Positions 22,994-35,025 of a stretch of DNA of 64,000 nt are shown in pieces. The notes under the pieces were generated by a model, which was not told the origin of the DNA, did no database searches, and was given only the letters and a program-made list of their open reading frames with translations. This stretch comes from Neurospora tetraspora (lineage: Eukaryota > Ascomycota > Sordariomycetes > Sordariales > Sordariaceae): the NCBI RefSeq assembly GCF_033439725.1, contig NW_026944383.1, forward strand, positions 7,192,001-7,256,000. The letters run 5' to 3'. Both the position numbers and the translations under genes were made by a program. Numbering within the stretch: position 1 is the stretch's first letter; every line of letters starts with the position of its first letter.

Positions 22994-24388
22994 GTCGACG
23001 GCGGCGGCGTGGTTTGTGAGGATGTGTTGATATCTGGATGTATACAAGCTTCTGTCGGCGACGGTGTTTGGGAAGCTAGCTGGCTATATGTAGCTTATGT
23101 GGCAGGTTGGTTGCCCACAGGACGACGGAAGGGGTCAAGACTCTCGAGAGGGTCTAGGTAGCTCTCTGGTAGAGGCTGAGGCGGAGATAAATAGTGACCA
23201 CCGAGGTAGGGCTCTCCTTGTCAATGGAGCTGGCAAGTGGAAGTCTAGAGCTTCGACAAACGTCAGGTCGACAAGCTGCAAGCGTCACCCCGTCAACGTG
23301 CAGCAGCGAACAGCAGCCCGCAGCCCAGTGCCTTGCGTTGACAGCTGGATATCGGCGCTTAGTTGCGTGCCCTGTGAGATGGTTCCTTATAGAGGCCGGC
23401 ACGGGACGAGTCTCAGGCGGATAGGTGGGTTGACTGACCCAAAGGAGTGTTTGAAGGTCAGGTACCGATATATATGATCAAGGCTGAAGGTCATGCAGAG
23501 ATGGAAAGTTGGGACAACATCAGAATCTTAATCCACACAATGGACGGTTGGGATCGTCAAATGAGAATGTGGCGCCATGTGCGATCTTGTCATTCGTGCT
23601 TTTGAAGTATTCGGGGCCTCTTTTGTCGAGCTGGACAACAACGACGACTGGGCTGAAGTCAAAGAGATGGGGCCCTGTCGCTCCTGTCAACTGTGCGTTT
23701 TGTTGGGATCTTGGGCTTCTTGGCGTTGTGCCGCTAGGTACCTCTGGCGCTGTTCTAATCTTATCGGCTCTGAGAGCTCCAAATCACATGCGTTCAAGTG
23801 GTACAAGCTGCTGAGCCTACGATGCCATTTGGTTTCAACTTCGATATGAAGAAACTCCCATAACCTCGTGTCCGTCTTGAATGTTATGGGAAAAGTCCCT
23901 GAATGACTTCTTCCCGAGTCACAAGCATCATTGCCCCTGGCCATAAGGTACCCAACAGACGTGCCTGCCCCGCCGTCGTTGCTGCAAGGGCAGGTCATTT
24001 GTTGCTGCCCCCTGACCAAAGGAAGCCGAGGCACACGACATCCGTCATAACGTAAGGGTTAGGGTACTCGATCTTGTACTCGACCCCATCTCAGCCCATC
24101 AACAACCTGCGACACTACGACACGGACGCGATGAGAATTCTTCCCGGACATGGAAAATACCCAAACCATGAATGTTACTTCTACCCCGATATGTCAAAGT
24201 TGAACCATCCCGTGACTTGCATGATTGGGAGTAATCACTGTTCCACCAACTTCCGTATTCAACAACCCAGAGCAGACTACACCAAAACTCCATCCTAATT
24301 CTTCCCTGACATGGTCTCTTATTGAAATAGCACCCATGCTACGACCCTTGACATTCTTTCGCCGCTGTCGTTGAAACTGAGCTTCTTC
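22994..24388. other. Intergenic region left of the duplicated module
   Basis: About 1.4 kb between the TLC gene start and the stop of the first large module gene. It holds the TLC gene promoter. No conserved frame is seen. A GGGTTAGGGTA string near 24055 is too short to be telomeric. Confidence 0.4.
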
Positions 24389-27300
24389 TCAGCTTCTGTC
24401 AAGGGTCTCGCCTCCCGGATTCTCTCTCCTGCGGGCCTCTTCTGTGGTTAGCCTGCAATTCTCTTCAGCTGGATCTTTGGTCATACCATACTCTGGGGCT
24501 GAGACCCGCGTCATCACTGTTGACGACGGAAGATCCGTCATATCACCATCATCCCTGAGATACTCCTCATCGGAACACACAGAGGCCCCCATACCACCGC
24601 TGCCCCGTCTGTCCAGCGCCTTCGGGCGCGAAGAGACCCGAGAAGCCGACGCTTTCGTATCTGCGGTATGCGAGCTTAAATGGGCTGTCGAAAAACTGGA
24701 GTTCTCTGCATTGCTGTTAAACGCCTCTCCTTCTTCCCCGCTCACCGTGGAGGGGGGTTGCTGGGCAAGGTTAGGCGAAAGGCTTAACGGCGAAGGAGCA
24801 GGAGGAGGCTGAGGGGAGTCGACAGGCGCAGTGGTGGTAGATAAATTGCCAGACAGTTCCGGACTGGGAACAGTCACTGTCACCTTCTCAACGAGGCTAT
24901 CTCCGCGCTGCTCTGAAGATGTATTTCCCGTTCCCGTTCCCGTTCCCGTTCCCGTTCCCGTTCCCGTTCCCGTTCCCGTTCCCGTTCCCGTTCCCGTTCC
25001 CTTGCTTGAGTCCATAGTGGCTACAGTATCCACTTTTTCCTTTTCGACTGTTTGTGCCTCTTCTTCGACTACGGCAGCGTTTAAGAGGGCTGTTATGGAA
25101 GCATGTTCCTCCCTGAGTTGCCTCTGTTGCTGTTCATTTCTCTTTCTCTCCTCTTCCAATTCTAACCATCTAGTCACCGCCGGTGGTCGAGATGGGGACG
25201 GTTGACGGCCAGATAAAAACCGATGAGAGTCTGGACTGGGATGTATTTCAGTGGTCTTCGATTCAGGAGAGTCGTTTCCCGATTTGGTCTTGCTAGCGAC
25301 CATTTGTAGGTTTTCCGGAGTACGCTGAGATTCCGTGTCGCGTTCGACTCCTCGCTTTTGCATTCCTATGTCGTCTGCGTATGGAGGTAACAGCTTTGCT
25401 CTTCTCTCTCGCCTTCCTCTTTCACGACGAAAGCTTTCGCCTGATAGACTTTCCATCGTATCCCTGATTTCGGTACGAGCATTTTCTTTGCCCGAATTGA
25501 CCCTTATACCGAGGTCATCTCTATAATTGCTATTCCGGGCTGTATTGCCGCTTTCTGACTCTTCATAATGTATCGTTGCATTTGTAAGGTCGAAGTTGGA
25601 AGGCAGAGTGATCGATGAGCACCTGGACGCAGTGTCAGAATACCGATGTCGTTGATTATCTGTCCGATCTACGGCAGAGTCAGAGGTAGAGTCCCAAGCC
25701 CTGGGCCGACTGATGGGCCGGTAGAGTGCCGGGACTTCTCCCGAAAGCCTGGACCGGCTGAGGTCCGGGATTTCTCCGCAATCCGGAGATCGTGCGGTAT
25801 GAAGGTCCGGGTGGGTTGAAATGCTTGAGTGTTCATCGTCATCTGAACTGGGATTATGGCCCTGGTCCGTATAGTGGCCTAAGCCAACAAGTAGTTGCTG
25901 TTGATTGAGCATGTCCTGGGAGTCAGGCCGTAGGCTCGGTCGGTTATAACTTGGGACTGCTTCGAGAGCCTATTCTCATAGCCGCTGTCCGCCTCCGAGA
26001 GATGACTCCGCACATCACGATCACGTATCATCGGGTTAGATGGTACATCATGCGGCTGGTGGCTCTGGTCCCCAGTTATGTTTGAAAGTCGGGTCGGTGC
26101 AGTGGTGACCGGAGGAACCGGAACGTGCAAGCGGTCCTTTATGAAGCATCTAATATCTTCAGGTAGCTTAGAGCCGTATATCCTCACATTTCTCTCCCAC
26201 TCCCTAGCTCCTGCGCTTTTGGGACCGGAGATGGCTGCAAGAAGATGTCCAAGGATAACGTCGCGAGCCCAGAGAAGGCATGGATTCACACCGGAATAAA
26301 GAAGTGACTCGCCCCCTGAAAGACTGTCGAAGTCTGAGAGTTCTTGTACAAGAGACCTGGCCTCTGATAGATTCTCCACCAAGAGGTATCTGGATAAGGA
26401 GGTGCTCAGGGACCCATCTATATCACCTTGCATACCCATCTGCAGAAGTGAGAGGGTCCTCAATGGTTCCCGTGGGTTGTCCAACTGCAGAGAAAGAAGT
26501 TTCAAGGCCATTGCTTGTAAGTAAAGATCATCGGTATGCAAGGCCGCTCTGTAGGCTACCTTTGTAGCGCTCCGTTGGGTTGTGTTGGACGTTGCCAGAA
26601 ACATCCTCCAGCTCGGTTTCTCCGACGGGTTGAGTGGAACGAAGACAGGAAGATGTAAACTCTCCCCTTGATTGACCAGCAGTCCATCCCAGTTATCAAG
26701 ACCGGTGTACTGAAATCCTGGTGCCATGCGCAGTTCTGCCACTGTCTTGGCGAGAATCCACTGAATGAAGGGTCGTGTAGTCACTGCATCTGGACCACAG
26801 CGCTGGACATATTCGGCCAGGACCGGAGCATGTTTAATGAACGCGCCTAACACACCAGGCCGTGTATTATCCCGTGCAGAGCTCTCCAGCGCGAGGGACG
26901 TGAAGATATCCAAGAGTCCAAGTACTGTCGCTCCGTCATCGCAAGATTGTAGCCAGTCACGATGGATAAGTTCGGGTATTTCATGCGAAGGCGTGGAGTC
27001 GAAGAGCATGGAACCTGTCTCTTCCCACCCGAAAAGAGAGACTGTGGTGACTACAAGATCTCTGAAGTCCCAGATACGGTCTTCGCCCAGTAGTTGATAG
27101 TACAGGCCTTTCCAGTCGAATATTTTCTTTGCATCTTCGGTTGTCTGGGAGATGATGTTCCAGTGATGAGAGTTTCTCAGGTGATTCAACACCTGTAGAC
27201 AGAGAGCGTACAGCTGAATCTAATGTATTGAATCAGGCATTAGCGTAAGTTGAGGATATGACGTCTGCGTTAACATACCTCTGTTGAGCCAAATTCTTGC

Positions 27301-28205
27301 TCTTTATTAAGGCTTTCAAGGGCCTCTTGCACAGTGAATATCGAGTCACGGGTGTAAACTGAAGTGCTTGGGCGGGAAAGCAGTCGTAAAAGCTCGAAGT
27401 TAGTCCGAAGTTTGAGGTCGGCAAGTGATTCCTGTCCAGTATTCCGGCCGACCTGAGGATAGGTCAGCTCGTGAAAACTTCTGTAGTCTCCAGAGACCAC
27501 CAGCATCTCTGCGTAGTGTAAGAAAATGTACGGAGTTGTGCTATGGCGCTCCAGTCTGGCTCTATACAGGCTCCTGGCGTCCTTGAACTGCCCCAATCGT
27601 CTCAATCGACAAAATTCATCTAGATCGGGGCCCAAATCTTCTTCAACTGGCATTGCCAGTCGAATAGTGATGTCTTTTGCTGAACGTGAAGGGTCATAGA
27701 CAACATCAAAAGTCTTAGTCTCCATTTGCTCATCAACGGTGTTTCCTGACGGTGGGTTGTCTTTGCCGGGTACGACATCTTGGGTGTCTTGCGAGAATGG
27801 CTGTCCCGTATGAGATGAGGGTTGAGGTCCGTAGTGATAATCATGCCTGTCAGTACTTGCTGCATCCTTGGCATGTTTCTTGCCAGGGGGATGCTGATTC
27901 AATCCGTTCTCATTTTGGAACACAGGACGTCTTGAAACACGGACGAGATCTTTGCCAAGCTGTTGCATGGATTCGTGATGGAGTTTATTAAGAACATCAT
28001 CGGGCTTGAAAGCAACTCTCTTTGAGTCCTTGGTATTTTGTTGGCGGTCGCCTGGTGTCTGATCTGGCGAGAGAACGGGCTTAGGGGATTTGCTGGGCTT
28101 GATAATCGGTCTTGGAGGGGTTGCGGTCCTGCTGTTGTTCACATACTCATATGAATCGTTCCTTGATAGGCGGTGCTGTCGAGACGATGGTTCGCGTGAC
28201 GCCAT
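24389..28205 (-). CDS. Large module protein, copy 1 (helical domain, unknown function)
   Basis: I do not recognise a characterised family. The model is minus-strand exons 28205-27279, 27219-25951 and 25897-24389 (about 1234 aa). The first intron (27220-27278, GTATGT...TTAG) falls after the FGSTE codons, exactly as in copy 2 at 33799-33849. The second junction is uncertain: the frame changes near 25.9 kb, and a 53-nt intron (25898-25950) with a CTGACT branch site restores it. Residues 1-165 are disordered; about 168-675 match copy 2. That shared part contains LRRLGQFKDARSLYRARLER, YIFLHYAEMLVVSGDYRSF, GEDRIWDFRDLVVTTVSLFG, TRPFIQWILAKT and WARDVILGHL, and looks all-helical with a TPR-like first section. 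The C-terminal half is charged and low-complexity, with a Gly-Thr dipeptide run from a hexanucleotide repeat. It is divergent from the small partner at 29124. Confidence 0.6.
24924..25001. repeat. (CCCGTT)n hexanucleotide repeat inside a coding region
   Basis: About thirteen near-perfect units of CCCGTT. On the coding (minus) strand they encode a run of about 12-13 Gly-Thr dipeptides in the C-terminal half of the large module protein. The period is six, so gain or loss of units keeps frame. Copy 2 of the gene has no such repeat. Confidence 0.9.
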
Positions 28206-29123
28206 AGCCGTAGGTGACTCTTTTGGCGAGAGATTGATGGGTGGCAGAATTGCGTTCCTGTGAGATGAATGTGACGCTTAGGCGTAAATGGATGTTAGGC
28301 CCAAGACCGTTATGATTCATGGAGACAACTTGTTACTTGGTACCAAGGCGTCTGTAACAAAGAGAGAGCCGAAGAGGGGTGATGTTCCATCGCGAGGTGG
28401 TTCTTCTCATCAGGATTTCAAAGAGATGCAGGAGTTCGAAATCAAGACAATCTCCAGAATAAAAACGGAGATGCTATGGTACCCTTCGAAAATTGAATAT
28501 TCGCCCGAGAAGTCTTGCGTACAAAGGCACGGTTACCTCGAGCCTCGTCTATCCACATCACGCGCGTCGCCCATCACTCCCCGAGTCCCTACGCGGCATG
28601 TAGCAAACCATGATGCCGAGTTTAGCGATAGCATTGGGCTGACTTATCTTCCCATACAGCCACAACCTAACGAGCGAGCGGCTCCAGACGACTCGAACTG
28701 ATAAAGGATGGTAGCACTGCATCAGGCCCGGTTCTTTTCTTTTTGCTTCCGGACTCGGCAAGCATGTCGAATGTTGTGGCGGGATCTGTCAAGCTGCGAG
28801 TTCTGATAAAGCAACGAGGCTGCGAGCGTGAAGTGGCTCCTTGTGATTCGATACACTGATACAGGTGGTTGCACTGCATCAAGCTGAGTTCTTCCCCCCG
28901 CTTTCCAATCCGACGAGGTCAGATATTGGTTGATTTGGGGGGCGTTGAACAATGAGGGGGTCCAGAAGGAGACGACGAGGCTGTGATCGAGAGCGGCAGT
29001 GCATGCCTACATCTTGTGGATTAAAAACAGTCTTTCAGCCAGACAATCCTGAAGAGCATTTGGCCAGAACCAAGTGGCACTCATCCAATCTCGGACTAGA
29101 TCGTTTCACCGGATTCCGTCGAA
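28206..29123. promoter_or_regulatory. Divergent promoter of module unit 1
   Basis: 918 bp between two divergent start codons. It contains an imperfect direct repeat of about 39 nt (28697-28736 and 28855-28893). Each copy carries GCACTGCATCA, and a GTTCTT lies six bases further on in both. The second copy contains CACTGCATCAAGCTGA (28872-28887), found identically in the promoter of unit 2 (35459-35474) on the same strand. A plus-strand open frame (28288-28701, 137 codons) crosses the left half but has no recognisable content and no counterpart in unit 2, so it is not called. Confidence 0.6.
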
Positions 29124-30728
29124 ATGGCCGAGGAGCAGACACGTCCAGAGCTCGTCAGGTTGCCTCCGTCGTCTAGGTTCGGGCGTTGCGATCACGGAAG
29201 ATTTCTCGAAAACGTCCAGTCAATTTTATCCGTTGGACAAGCAACACTCGGGGAGGTAACAGTCGACTGTCGATTCCTCTTCACAAAGTCCAAATGGGGG
29301 AAGATGGGAACAGACCCATCGTCATCCGACACATATCCGGCTGGTATCCTCTATCTTGACTTGGATTTTAGCGAACCACAAGATTGCAGACTCCAGTCGG
29401 CTAAAGTTGCGGTGACGCTAGGGGTAGACGAAAAAAGCAGCAAGACCGACAAATCCAATCCGGTATATCCAGCCACTATGACTGGGCACTATGGTCCAAA
29501 GCAGCTGGTGGGATCAGAAAAGACGATAAAGGTCCAACGCACGAAGGAGTTCATGCCTCACATAGACGTTCCACCCTATGTGAGTGTGGGTGGCATGGGT
29601 ATTTCGACTGAAGAAGCCAAGGACGTGAATGACAGATGGCGGTTTGCTGGTCATCTCCGCCCTGCCAAGGGGTCCTTCATCTACAACAGAATTGAGTGGG
29701 ATCTCCACGAAAGCGCTCTCGAAGAGATATCATCGCACGGCTGCGAATTCCACACAGCTTTCGCCATCAGTCATAACGCGAAGGCTTTCCACATGATTGT
29801 GGAGGTAAAAGGCGACCTTGTACGGAAGAGAGACCAGTTCAAGCAGTTTATGGGGAGTGCGAAAGAACATCTCAAATTTGGGGGAAACAAAGCCAACCAA
29901 GCAGTCGTCAAGTTTCAATGGAGCAAAGAATATTCCTCGCCCAAGCGACTAGACAGGCAAGCCCAAAGGTTACCGGACGAAATGGAGAGGGAAAACAGGT
30001 GCAGCATTCCAAGCGAAATACCTGGACCTCAACAGACGACCATCTTTCCGGCAACGGATTCCAATCCTTCAGTCGGCCTTCTGGAACAAGTGCCAACATC
30101 GATGGCCAATGGCACTAGCAATGGAAGATTTTGGCATGCTCAAACTCTGGAGGCAAATCAACGGGTTAGAACTCTCGAGTTGATCGGCGAAATGGTCATT
30201 GCGGCCGGGCTTGAATCATTAGCAGAATGCGGACTGCTTCCCCAATACAGCCGCTCTGCCTCACTTCAAAGATGCGAGTCCTCGAGCGATGTGACACTAG
30301 TTGAGAGTGGTCGGGAAAACGAGAGTGTTCGAGGGCCTAGTCCAGAAAGTCGAAGGCGGAGTAAAGACGTAGGGATGCAGCCGGGAAGCCGGGCTTGGGA
30401 CCTCACGTCCACTCCGAGGGATAATGTGAAGGAAGGGCAGCTTGAAACAGTGAAGGCAGGTATCTTGTTAGGGCTTCTTTACTGGCTTCAAGGTCTCATG
30501 GTCTGGGAGAAGTTCGTTTCCAGGTTTGGTGTTACCGCGGACACGACCGAGTCGGATAGGAATAAGGCAATCCGGGATAAGAATGATCGGGGCAGAAGAC
30601 CAGGAAATAAACGGCTAGAACCCGCTCCTCGCAACAAGCAGCAGTGGGGAGAGGAATCTGAGGCAGACACACCAGTCTGGATGGGTTCAGCCCATCTCAG
30701 GGGCAAGCGAAGGGAGGAGGAGGAATGA
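29124..30728 (+). CDS. Small module protein, copy 1 (conserved domain plus hydrophobic segment)
   Basis: A single exon of 534 aa; I do not recognise the family. Residues about 7-297 match the partner copy at 35803: RPEL, GRCD, VTVDCRFLFTKSKWG, PAGILYLDLD, DCRLQSAKVAVTL, MTGHYGPKQ, then FHTAFAISHNAKAF and a conserved end near FQWSKEYSS. Identity over the first 100 residues is roughly half by eye. The alternating hydrophobic pattern suggests a beta-sandwich (inference). A Ser-rich linker follows. A hydrophobic stretch at about 444-462 (GILLGLLYWLQGLMVW) is followed by a strongly basic tail with RDKNDRGRRPGNKRL. This could be a membrane anchor or an amphipathic helix. The start ATGGCCGAGGAG has good context and aligns with copy 2. 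Its 3' end converges on the unit 2 large gene with only 160 bp between stops. Confidence 0.72.
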   Translation: MAEEQTRPELVRLPPSSRFGRCDHGRFLENVQSILSVGQATLGEVTVDCRFLFTKSKWGKMGTDPSSSDTYPAGILYLDLDFSEPQDCRLQSAKVAVTLGVDEKSSKTDKSNPVYPATMTGHYGPKQLVGSEKTIKVQRTKEFMPHIDVPPYVSVGGMGISTEEAKDVNDRWRFAGHLRPAKGSFIYNRIEWDLHESALEEISSHGCEFHTAFAISHNAKAFHMIVEVKGDLVRKRDQFKQFMGSAKEHLKFGGNKANQAVVKFQWSKEYSSPKRLDRQAQRLPDEMERENRCSIPSEIPGPQQTTIFPATDSNPSVGLLEQVPTSMANGTSNGRFWHAQTLEANQRVRTLELIGEMVIAAGLESLAECGLLPQYSRSASLQRCESSSDVTLVESGRENESVRGPSPESRRRSKDVGMQPGSRAWDLTSTPRDNVKEGQLETVKAGILLGLLYWLQGLMVWEKFVSRFGVTADTTESDRNKAIRDKNDRGRRPGNKRLEPAPRNKQQWGEESEADTPVWMGSAHLRGKRREEEE

Positions 30729-30888
30729 GAGCAAGAACTGATGCGATAGGTTTTGTGTTGCTCAAGAATAACTGAAATTGGTGGGGGAAAAGCAGATCAT
30801 AGTATTGAATTTCCGTAGTCCAACTCGTGTCGCAAAAGTCACTAGACACTGTCCAGTGTATGGGTATCTTGCCGTTCTTCAGCGCTGC

Positions 30889-33800
30889 TCATGAAATTAT
30901 CCCTAATCCCCACGGCCGCTGGTCAGCAATGGAACTCTTATTCCCTCGATCCTCAGCAAATTCGCTCTTGAACTCCGCTAGCTCTCTCTTCTCCTCTTCT
31001 TCCTCTGTCTGGATCTGCACCCTCATAGGCCTCCTCCTCGCTCCTGGCTCCGAAGATCCTCTTACTTGGCTGGTCATCTTCTCCTTGCCCTTGGGTTTCG
31101 TTGACGTCGGGGTTTTAAAATGCTCCTTCACTGTCGCCTGCCCCTTGCTGTCCGCTTCGGCGGTGGCGGCGGCAGTGGTACGTTCATGCTGCCCTTCTTT
31201 TATCTGCACCTTGCGTTGTGTCGGAGGCTCTGGCACGCCCTTCATCCGATCAAAGATCTCTTCCGGCAAGACAGGCTCACCTTCTTGCTCCTCTTCATCA
31301 TAGAGAGATTCCAAATTTTCCAAGTTCAAGTTGTAGCCGTCGACCACGCTATGTTCTGCTGAGTTGGGGTCATTGTACGCCGTGACACTCCCGCTTCTTC
31401 TGTTTTTACTGACCGATCCTTCGTTCAGCTGGTCGAGCACCTCTTTGGAAATCCCGGCTCTCCTCGCTGCTCGTGTCTTGGATGAGTCCCGCGTCGTCCT
31501 CTTGTGAGGCCATTGACTATCGTACTCCGCCGTCGGTGGCATACTCTTCGGCCAACTACTTATGCGCCCGATGCCCTGGTTTAGCTGAAAACGATCACTT
31601 AGTGTCCTGGTGATGGGCCTAAGAGGCACAGGGCTTCCGGGCATGTAACCCGTACGGTCGTTGTGACTGAATGCCATTTGGTTATTGCGCAACTGAGTGG
31701 CTTCATCCTCGATTTGTTTAATCTTAAGTTGGAGCGCCAGATCCTCGTCTCTTTGATGTTGTCTGTGTGATGCTTGCGCATGGCGCAAATGGCTGGCCTG
31801 GGCTTCGAGCTCTTCGATGTAGTGCAGTGAGGACGGCTCCTTGTGATGTTCCCAATTCTGCAGCTTGTCTTGAGCAAGACGCCTAGAGGTATCTTTAACC
31901 CTAACGGGGTTTGGAATTTTCCTCGGAGTCACACCAGCATCACCAGCTGGTTGCCCTGGACCCTGAGTTGTTCGTTTTGGACCCTCGGGTTCAACCTTTG
32001 GAGACTCGGGCTGAGTATCATGAGCTTTAGTCGAAGGCTCTTTGCTGGCGTTCATGGTGCCTTTGGCAGCCCCGTTCTTGTCCACCACGTAGGTGGTTGA
32101 TCTAGTAGGGTCGGTTTTGCTCGTGACTGTTACGGTCAGTGTATTGCTGTCTAATAGCGAGGGCGGAAATTCCAGATTCGGCAGTCCCTTATTTATACGG
32201 ACAGATGTGGACAGTTCACTGCCGTCATCGCTTTGCGAACTGTCAGAATCGTTCGCTATCTGATCTGGGGTGTCTTCAACTGCCGTAGTATTTTTTGTAG
32301 AGCCGCGCTTTAGTCGCTGGGCATGCGGGCCATCCGTAGGGACACTGTCGAATCTTTCAATAAATGGCCTTGTCCCATCTCCAGAATGAATTTCTTTATC
32401 CGGTTGACCCTCAGCACAACCATGTGGATCCATAGATGTGTTCATATCATAAACCGGGGCCTTCGGGAGATATAAAAGCGAAGCCAGCGCGCTATCGGAC
32501 TCCAAAAACTCGAAAGGGCTTGGGTGATTGGGGTTAGAATCCCCTGATGTTGGTATTGGACCCTCAAAATTCGTCTGTTTTTGTTGGTGATCCCGATTCC
32601 CTGGGTCTGACACATGTTTCTTTTCCAAAGCCTGCTCATTTTGGGCGGCCATCCTACCCGAGTACATGGCCGATATCGATCGCTTTGACGAGCTCAACGT
32701 GGAACCCAGGTTTTGGCTCACAAAATCCACCACATATCGCGGAAGTTTCGCGCCATAACCATCAAGATCAAGCCACCAGACCGCTGACTTCTCAAGTTCA
32801 CCCGAGGTCTGGGCTTCGAGGTGTCCACGGATCACGTCTCTGGCCCATAGAAATGTAGCATTGATGAAGGACTTGTTTTGTGACCCTTTGGAGCTAGTCT
32901 CAACGTTCTTAAAACTCTTGAGCAGGTTTTCTTCGTCCTCTCGACATCGCAAGGTGAGATACTTTGATAGACAGGTCTGAAGAAATCCTTCTCTATCGCC
33001 CAGCTTACTAAGCTGTACACTCGCAAGAGCTTCCAGCACGCTGCCTGGATACTTTGAATGCAGGGCAAGAATCTTTAGGCCAAGTGACTGGAGACTGTAA
33101 TCGCCGATTTCGACGGCCGCCTGAATGGCAATCTCAATCGAACGAATTTGAGCGGAATTGGCCTGGGCGTGAAACATATCCCAATCTGGCTTCTCCGAAT
33201 GCCGAACAGGCACGAAGATGGGTAGTTGTACACCGTTGTCTCCATGATCGATTAAGAGTCCCGGAAAATCCTCCAGTGTTATTCCATCAGAGGGTTGCGG
33301 TATTGTACCCATCCCGGCCAGAGTTTTTGCTAGTATCCACTGAATGAAAGGTCGGGTTTTCATATGTTCGAGGCTGATCGTTTGTATCTTTTCCGCGAGT
33401 GACCGAGAGTATATGCAAAGCAGTTCTGTGATTTGTCGTTTTTCGGTGGTACGATTCTGTAATATCAGGGAGGTAAAAAGGTCTAGGAGACCAAGAACCA
33501 TGGACTCGTCATCTTGGGACTGACGCCAATCTTGATTCATTCCCTCGAGGATATCGAGAAGGTGTCTCGGGCCGAACATGAGTGACGCCGTTCTTTGCCA
33601 TCCATATACGGAAATGGCCGTGACAAACAGATCTCTGAAGTCCCAGATTCGGTGCTCACCCAGAAGCCGGCTATACATCTCACTCCAATTGATGATGTCT
33701 GTCGCATCATGACATTCATCATTTTCGGGGCAAATAGCTTGATCAGAAGAATTCTGGATAAGCTTTATCACTTGAAGACAAAGAGTGTACAACTGGATCT

Positions 33801-35025
33801 AAGATTCCTTTTAGCATGTGGAGTACAGATACGGTTTTTGTGAACATACCTCCGTCGAGCCCCAAATGGTCTCTGTTTTCAAGAACGTAAAGATAGTCCG
33901 AACGACTTGCATTATAGCTGCAGGGTAATCAACGAAGAGTGGCTGAGCCAGGAACTTCATCAACTCGAAGCTAGCTGCAAGCTCGTTGTTTGGCAATGCA
34001 GGACCTGTGTGGAAGAAGTCGTCCGGATAGACAAGTTGACGAAATCCCTTAAAATCACCAGCAGCGAAGAGCATGTCGGCATATTGCACGAAAACATACG
34101 GAGTCGTCCGGAAATGCTCAAGTTGTGTTTCAAAGAACTCCTTCGCGTCACTAAACCGACCCAAGCGCTTGAACCGGCTAAAAGCCTCAAGGTCGGTTCT
34201 CGGATCATCCTCAATAGGTATCTCGAGTTGCACGCAAATGTCTTTTGTTGAAACCGATGGATCGTGAACTGCATCGACAGCCTTAAGCTGTTTGGCTTTG
34301 AGCTTGTCATCCGTGATAGCGGGTGCTTTACTAGGATCTGATATGGTCGTTGGCTGCACTGAAGCAGGAACCAGGGCTTTGGCCGCGTCCGTGGTTATAT
34401 AAACCAATTTGTTCGTCGACATCTTGTCCGGGGGGAGCACTGAAGTCGTAGTGGGAATTGGTGGAAGTTTTGGCGGCGGAGGAGGCGGGGAGGGCAGGCT
34501 GTGTTGGTGAGGCCGTGGCATATCATAGGCCTCATGGCTATTTTGAACTTGCTGGCCAACTGGGTAGTATGGAGTTGTAGTGGGAATCAGTGGAAATGTT
34601 GGAGGTGGTGGAGGCAGCGAGGCTCCATAGTAGGCCTCACGGCTATTTTGAGCTTGCTGGCCAAATGGGTGATATGGTGCATATCGAACTGGTACCAATG
34701 GGTTTTCATATTGCGTGGCAAAGGGATAATCTTGGTCCCATGGCCACCTTGGTTGGGGAAACTGAGAAGTGGGCTGTATAGGTCGAAGACGCCTCCGGGG
34801 AAGAGGGTAGTCAGGCCCATAATTTCCTCTCGCCTGTTCGTCCAGCCAGGTTGACATTGTGTGAACGGGATGGCCCGTGGAATCGAGAGTATCGGAGCCG
34901 ATTGTGGAAGTGTCGGCTGTCGAGACGTAATCGCTAGTCACAAAATCTTCCTCAGCGTCCCGGCTCTGTTGATAATCAGGCTCAACGCTGCGCGTCCTGT
35001 TTGTGCGCCAAGGCGGCGTGTCCAT
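30889..35025 (-). CDS. Large module protein, copy 2 (helical domain, unknown function)
   Basis: Two minus-strand exons, 35025-33850 and 33798-30889, joined across a 51-nt intron (GTATGT...TTAG), give 1361 aa. Residues 1-250 are Pro/Tyr-rich with a partly duplicated Pro block (about 121-195). Residues about 251-755 are the part shared with copy 1: FKRLGRFSDAKEFFETQLEH, YVFVQYADMLFAAGDFKGF, WGSTEIQLYTLCLQV at the conserved intron site, GEHRIWDFRDLFVTAISVYG, TRPFIQWILAKTLAG, LPIFVPVRHSEKPDWDMF and WARDVIRGHLEA. The tail (755-1361) is disordered and charged, with a short helical section around QASHLRHAQASHRQH and Glu/Lys-rich ends. Unlike copy 1, the long second exon needs no further intron. The N-terminal shared section resembles TPR-type helical repeats; function unknown. 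It is divergent from the small protein at 35803. Confidence 0.72.
34447..34680. repeat. Tandem duplication in the Pro-rich N-terminus of large module copy 2
   Basis: Two imperfect direct repeats with a 105-129-bp offset encode GQQ-QNS-EAY followed by a proline run and IPTTT. The copies are clearly related at DNA level (for example GGCTATTTTGA-CTTGCTGGCCAA in both), so the duplication is recent compared with the divergence of the two large module genes. Copy 1 lacks it. Confidence 0.75.

Noticed and set aside
28288-28701. 137-codon plus-strand frame in the divergent promoter of module unit 1
   Set aside because: No recognisable content and no counterpart in the promoter of unit 2.
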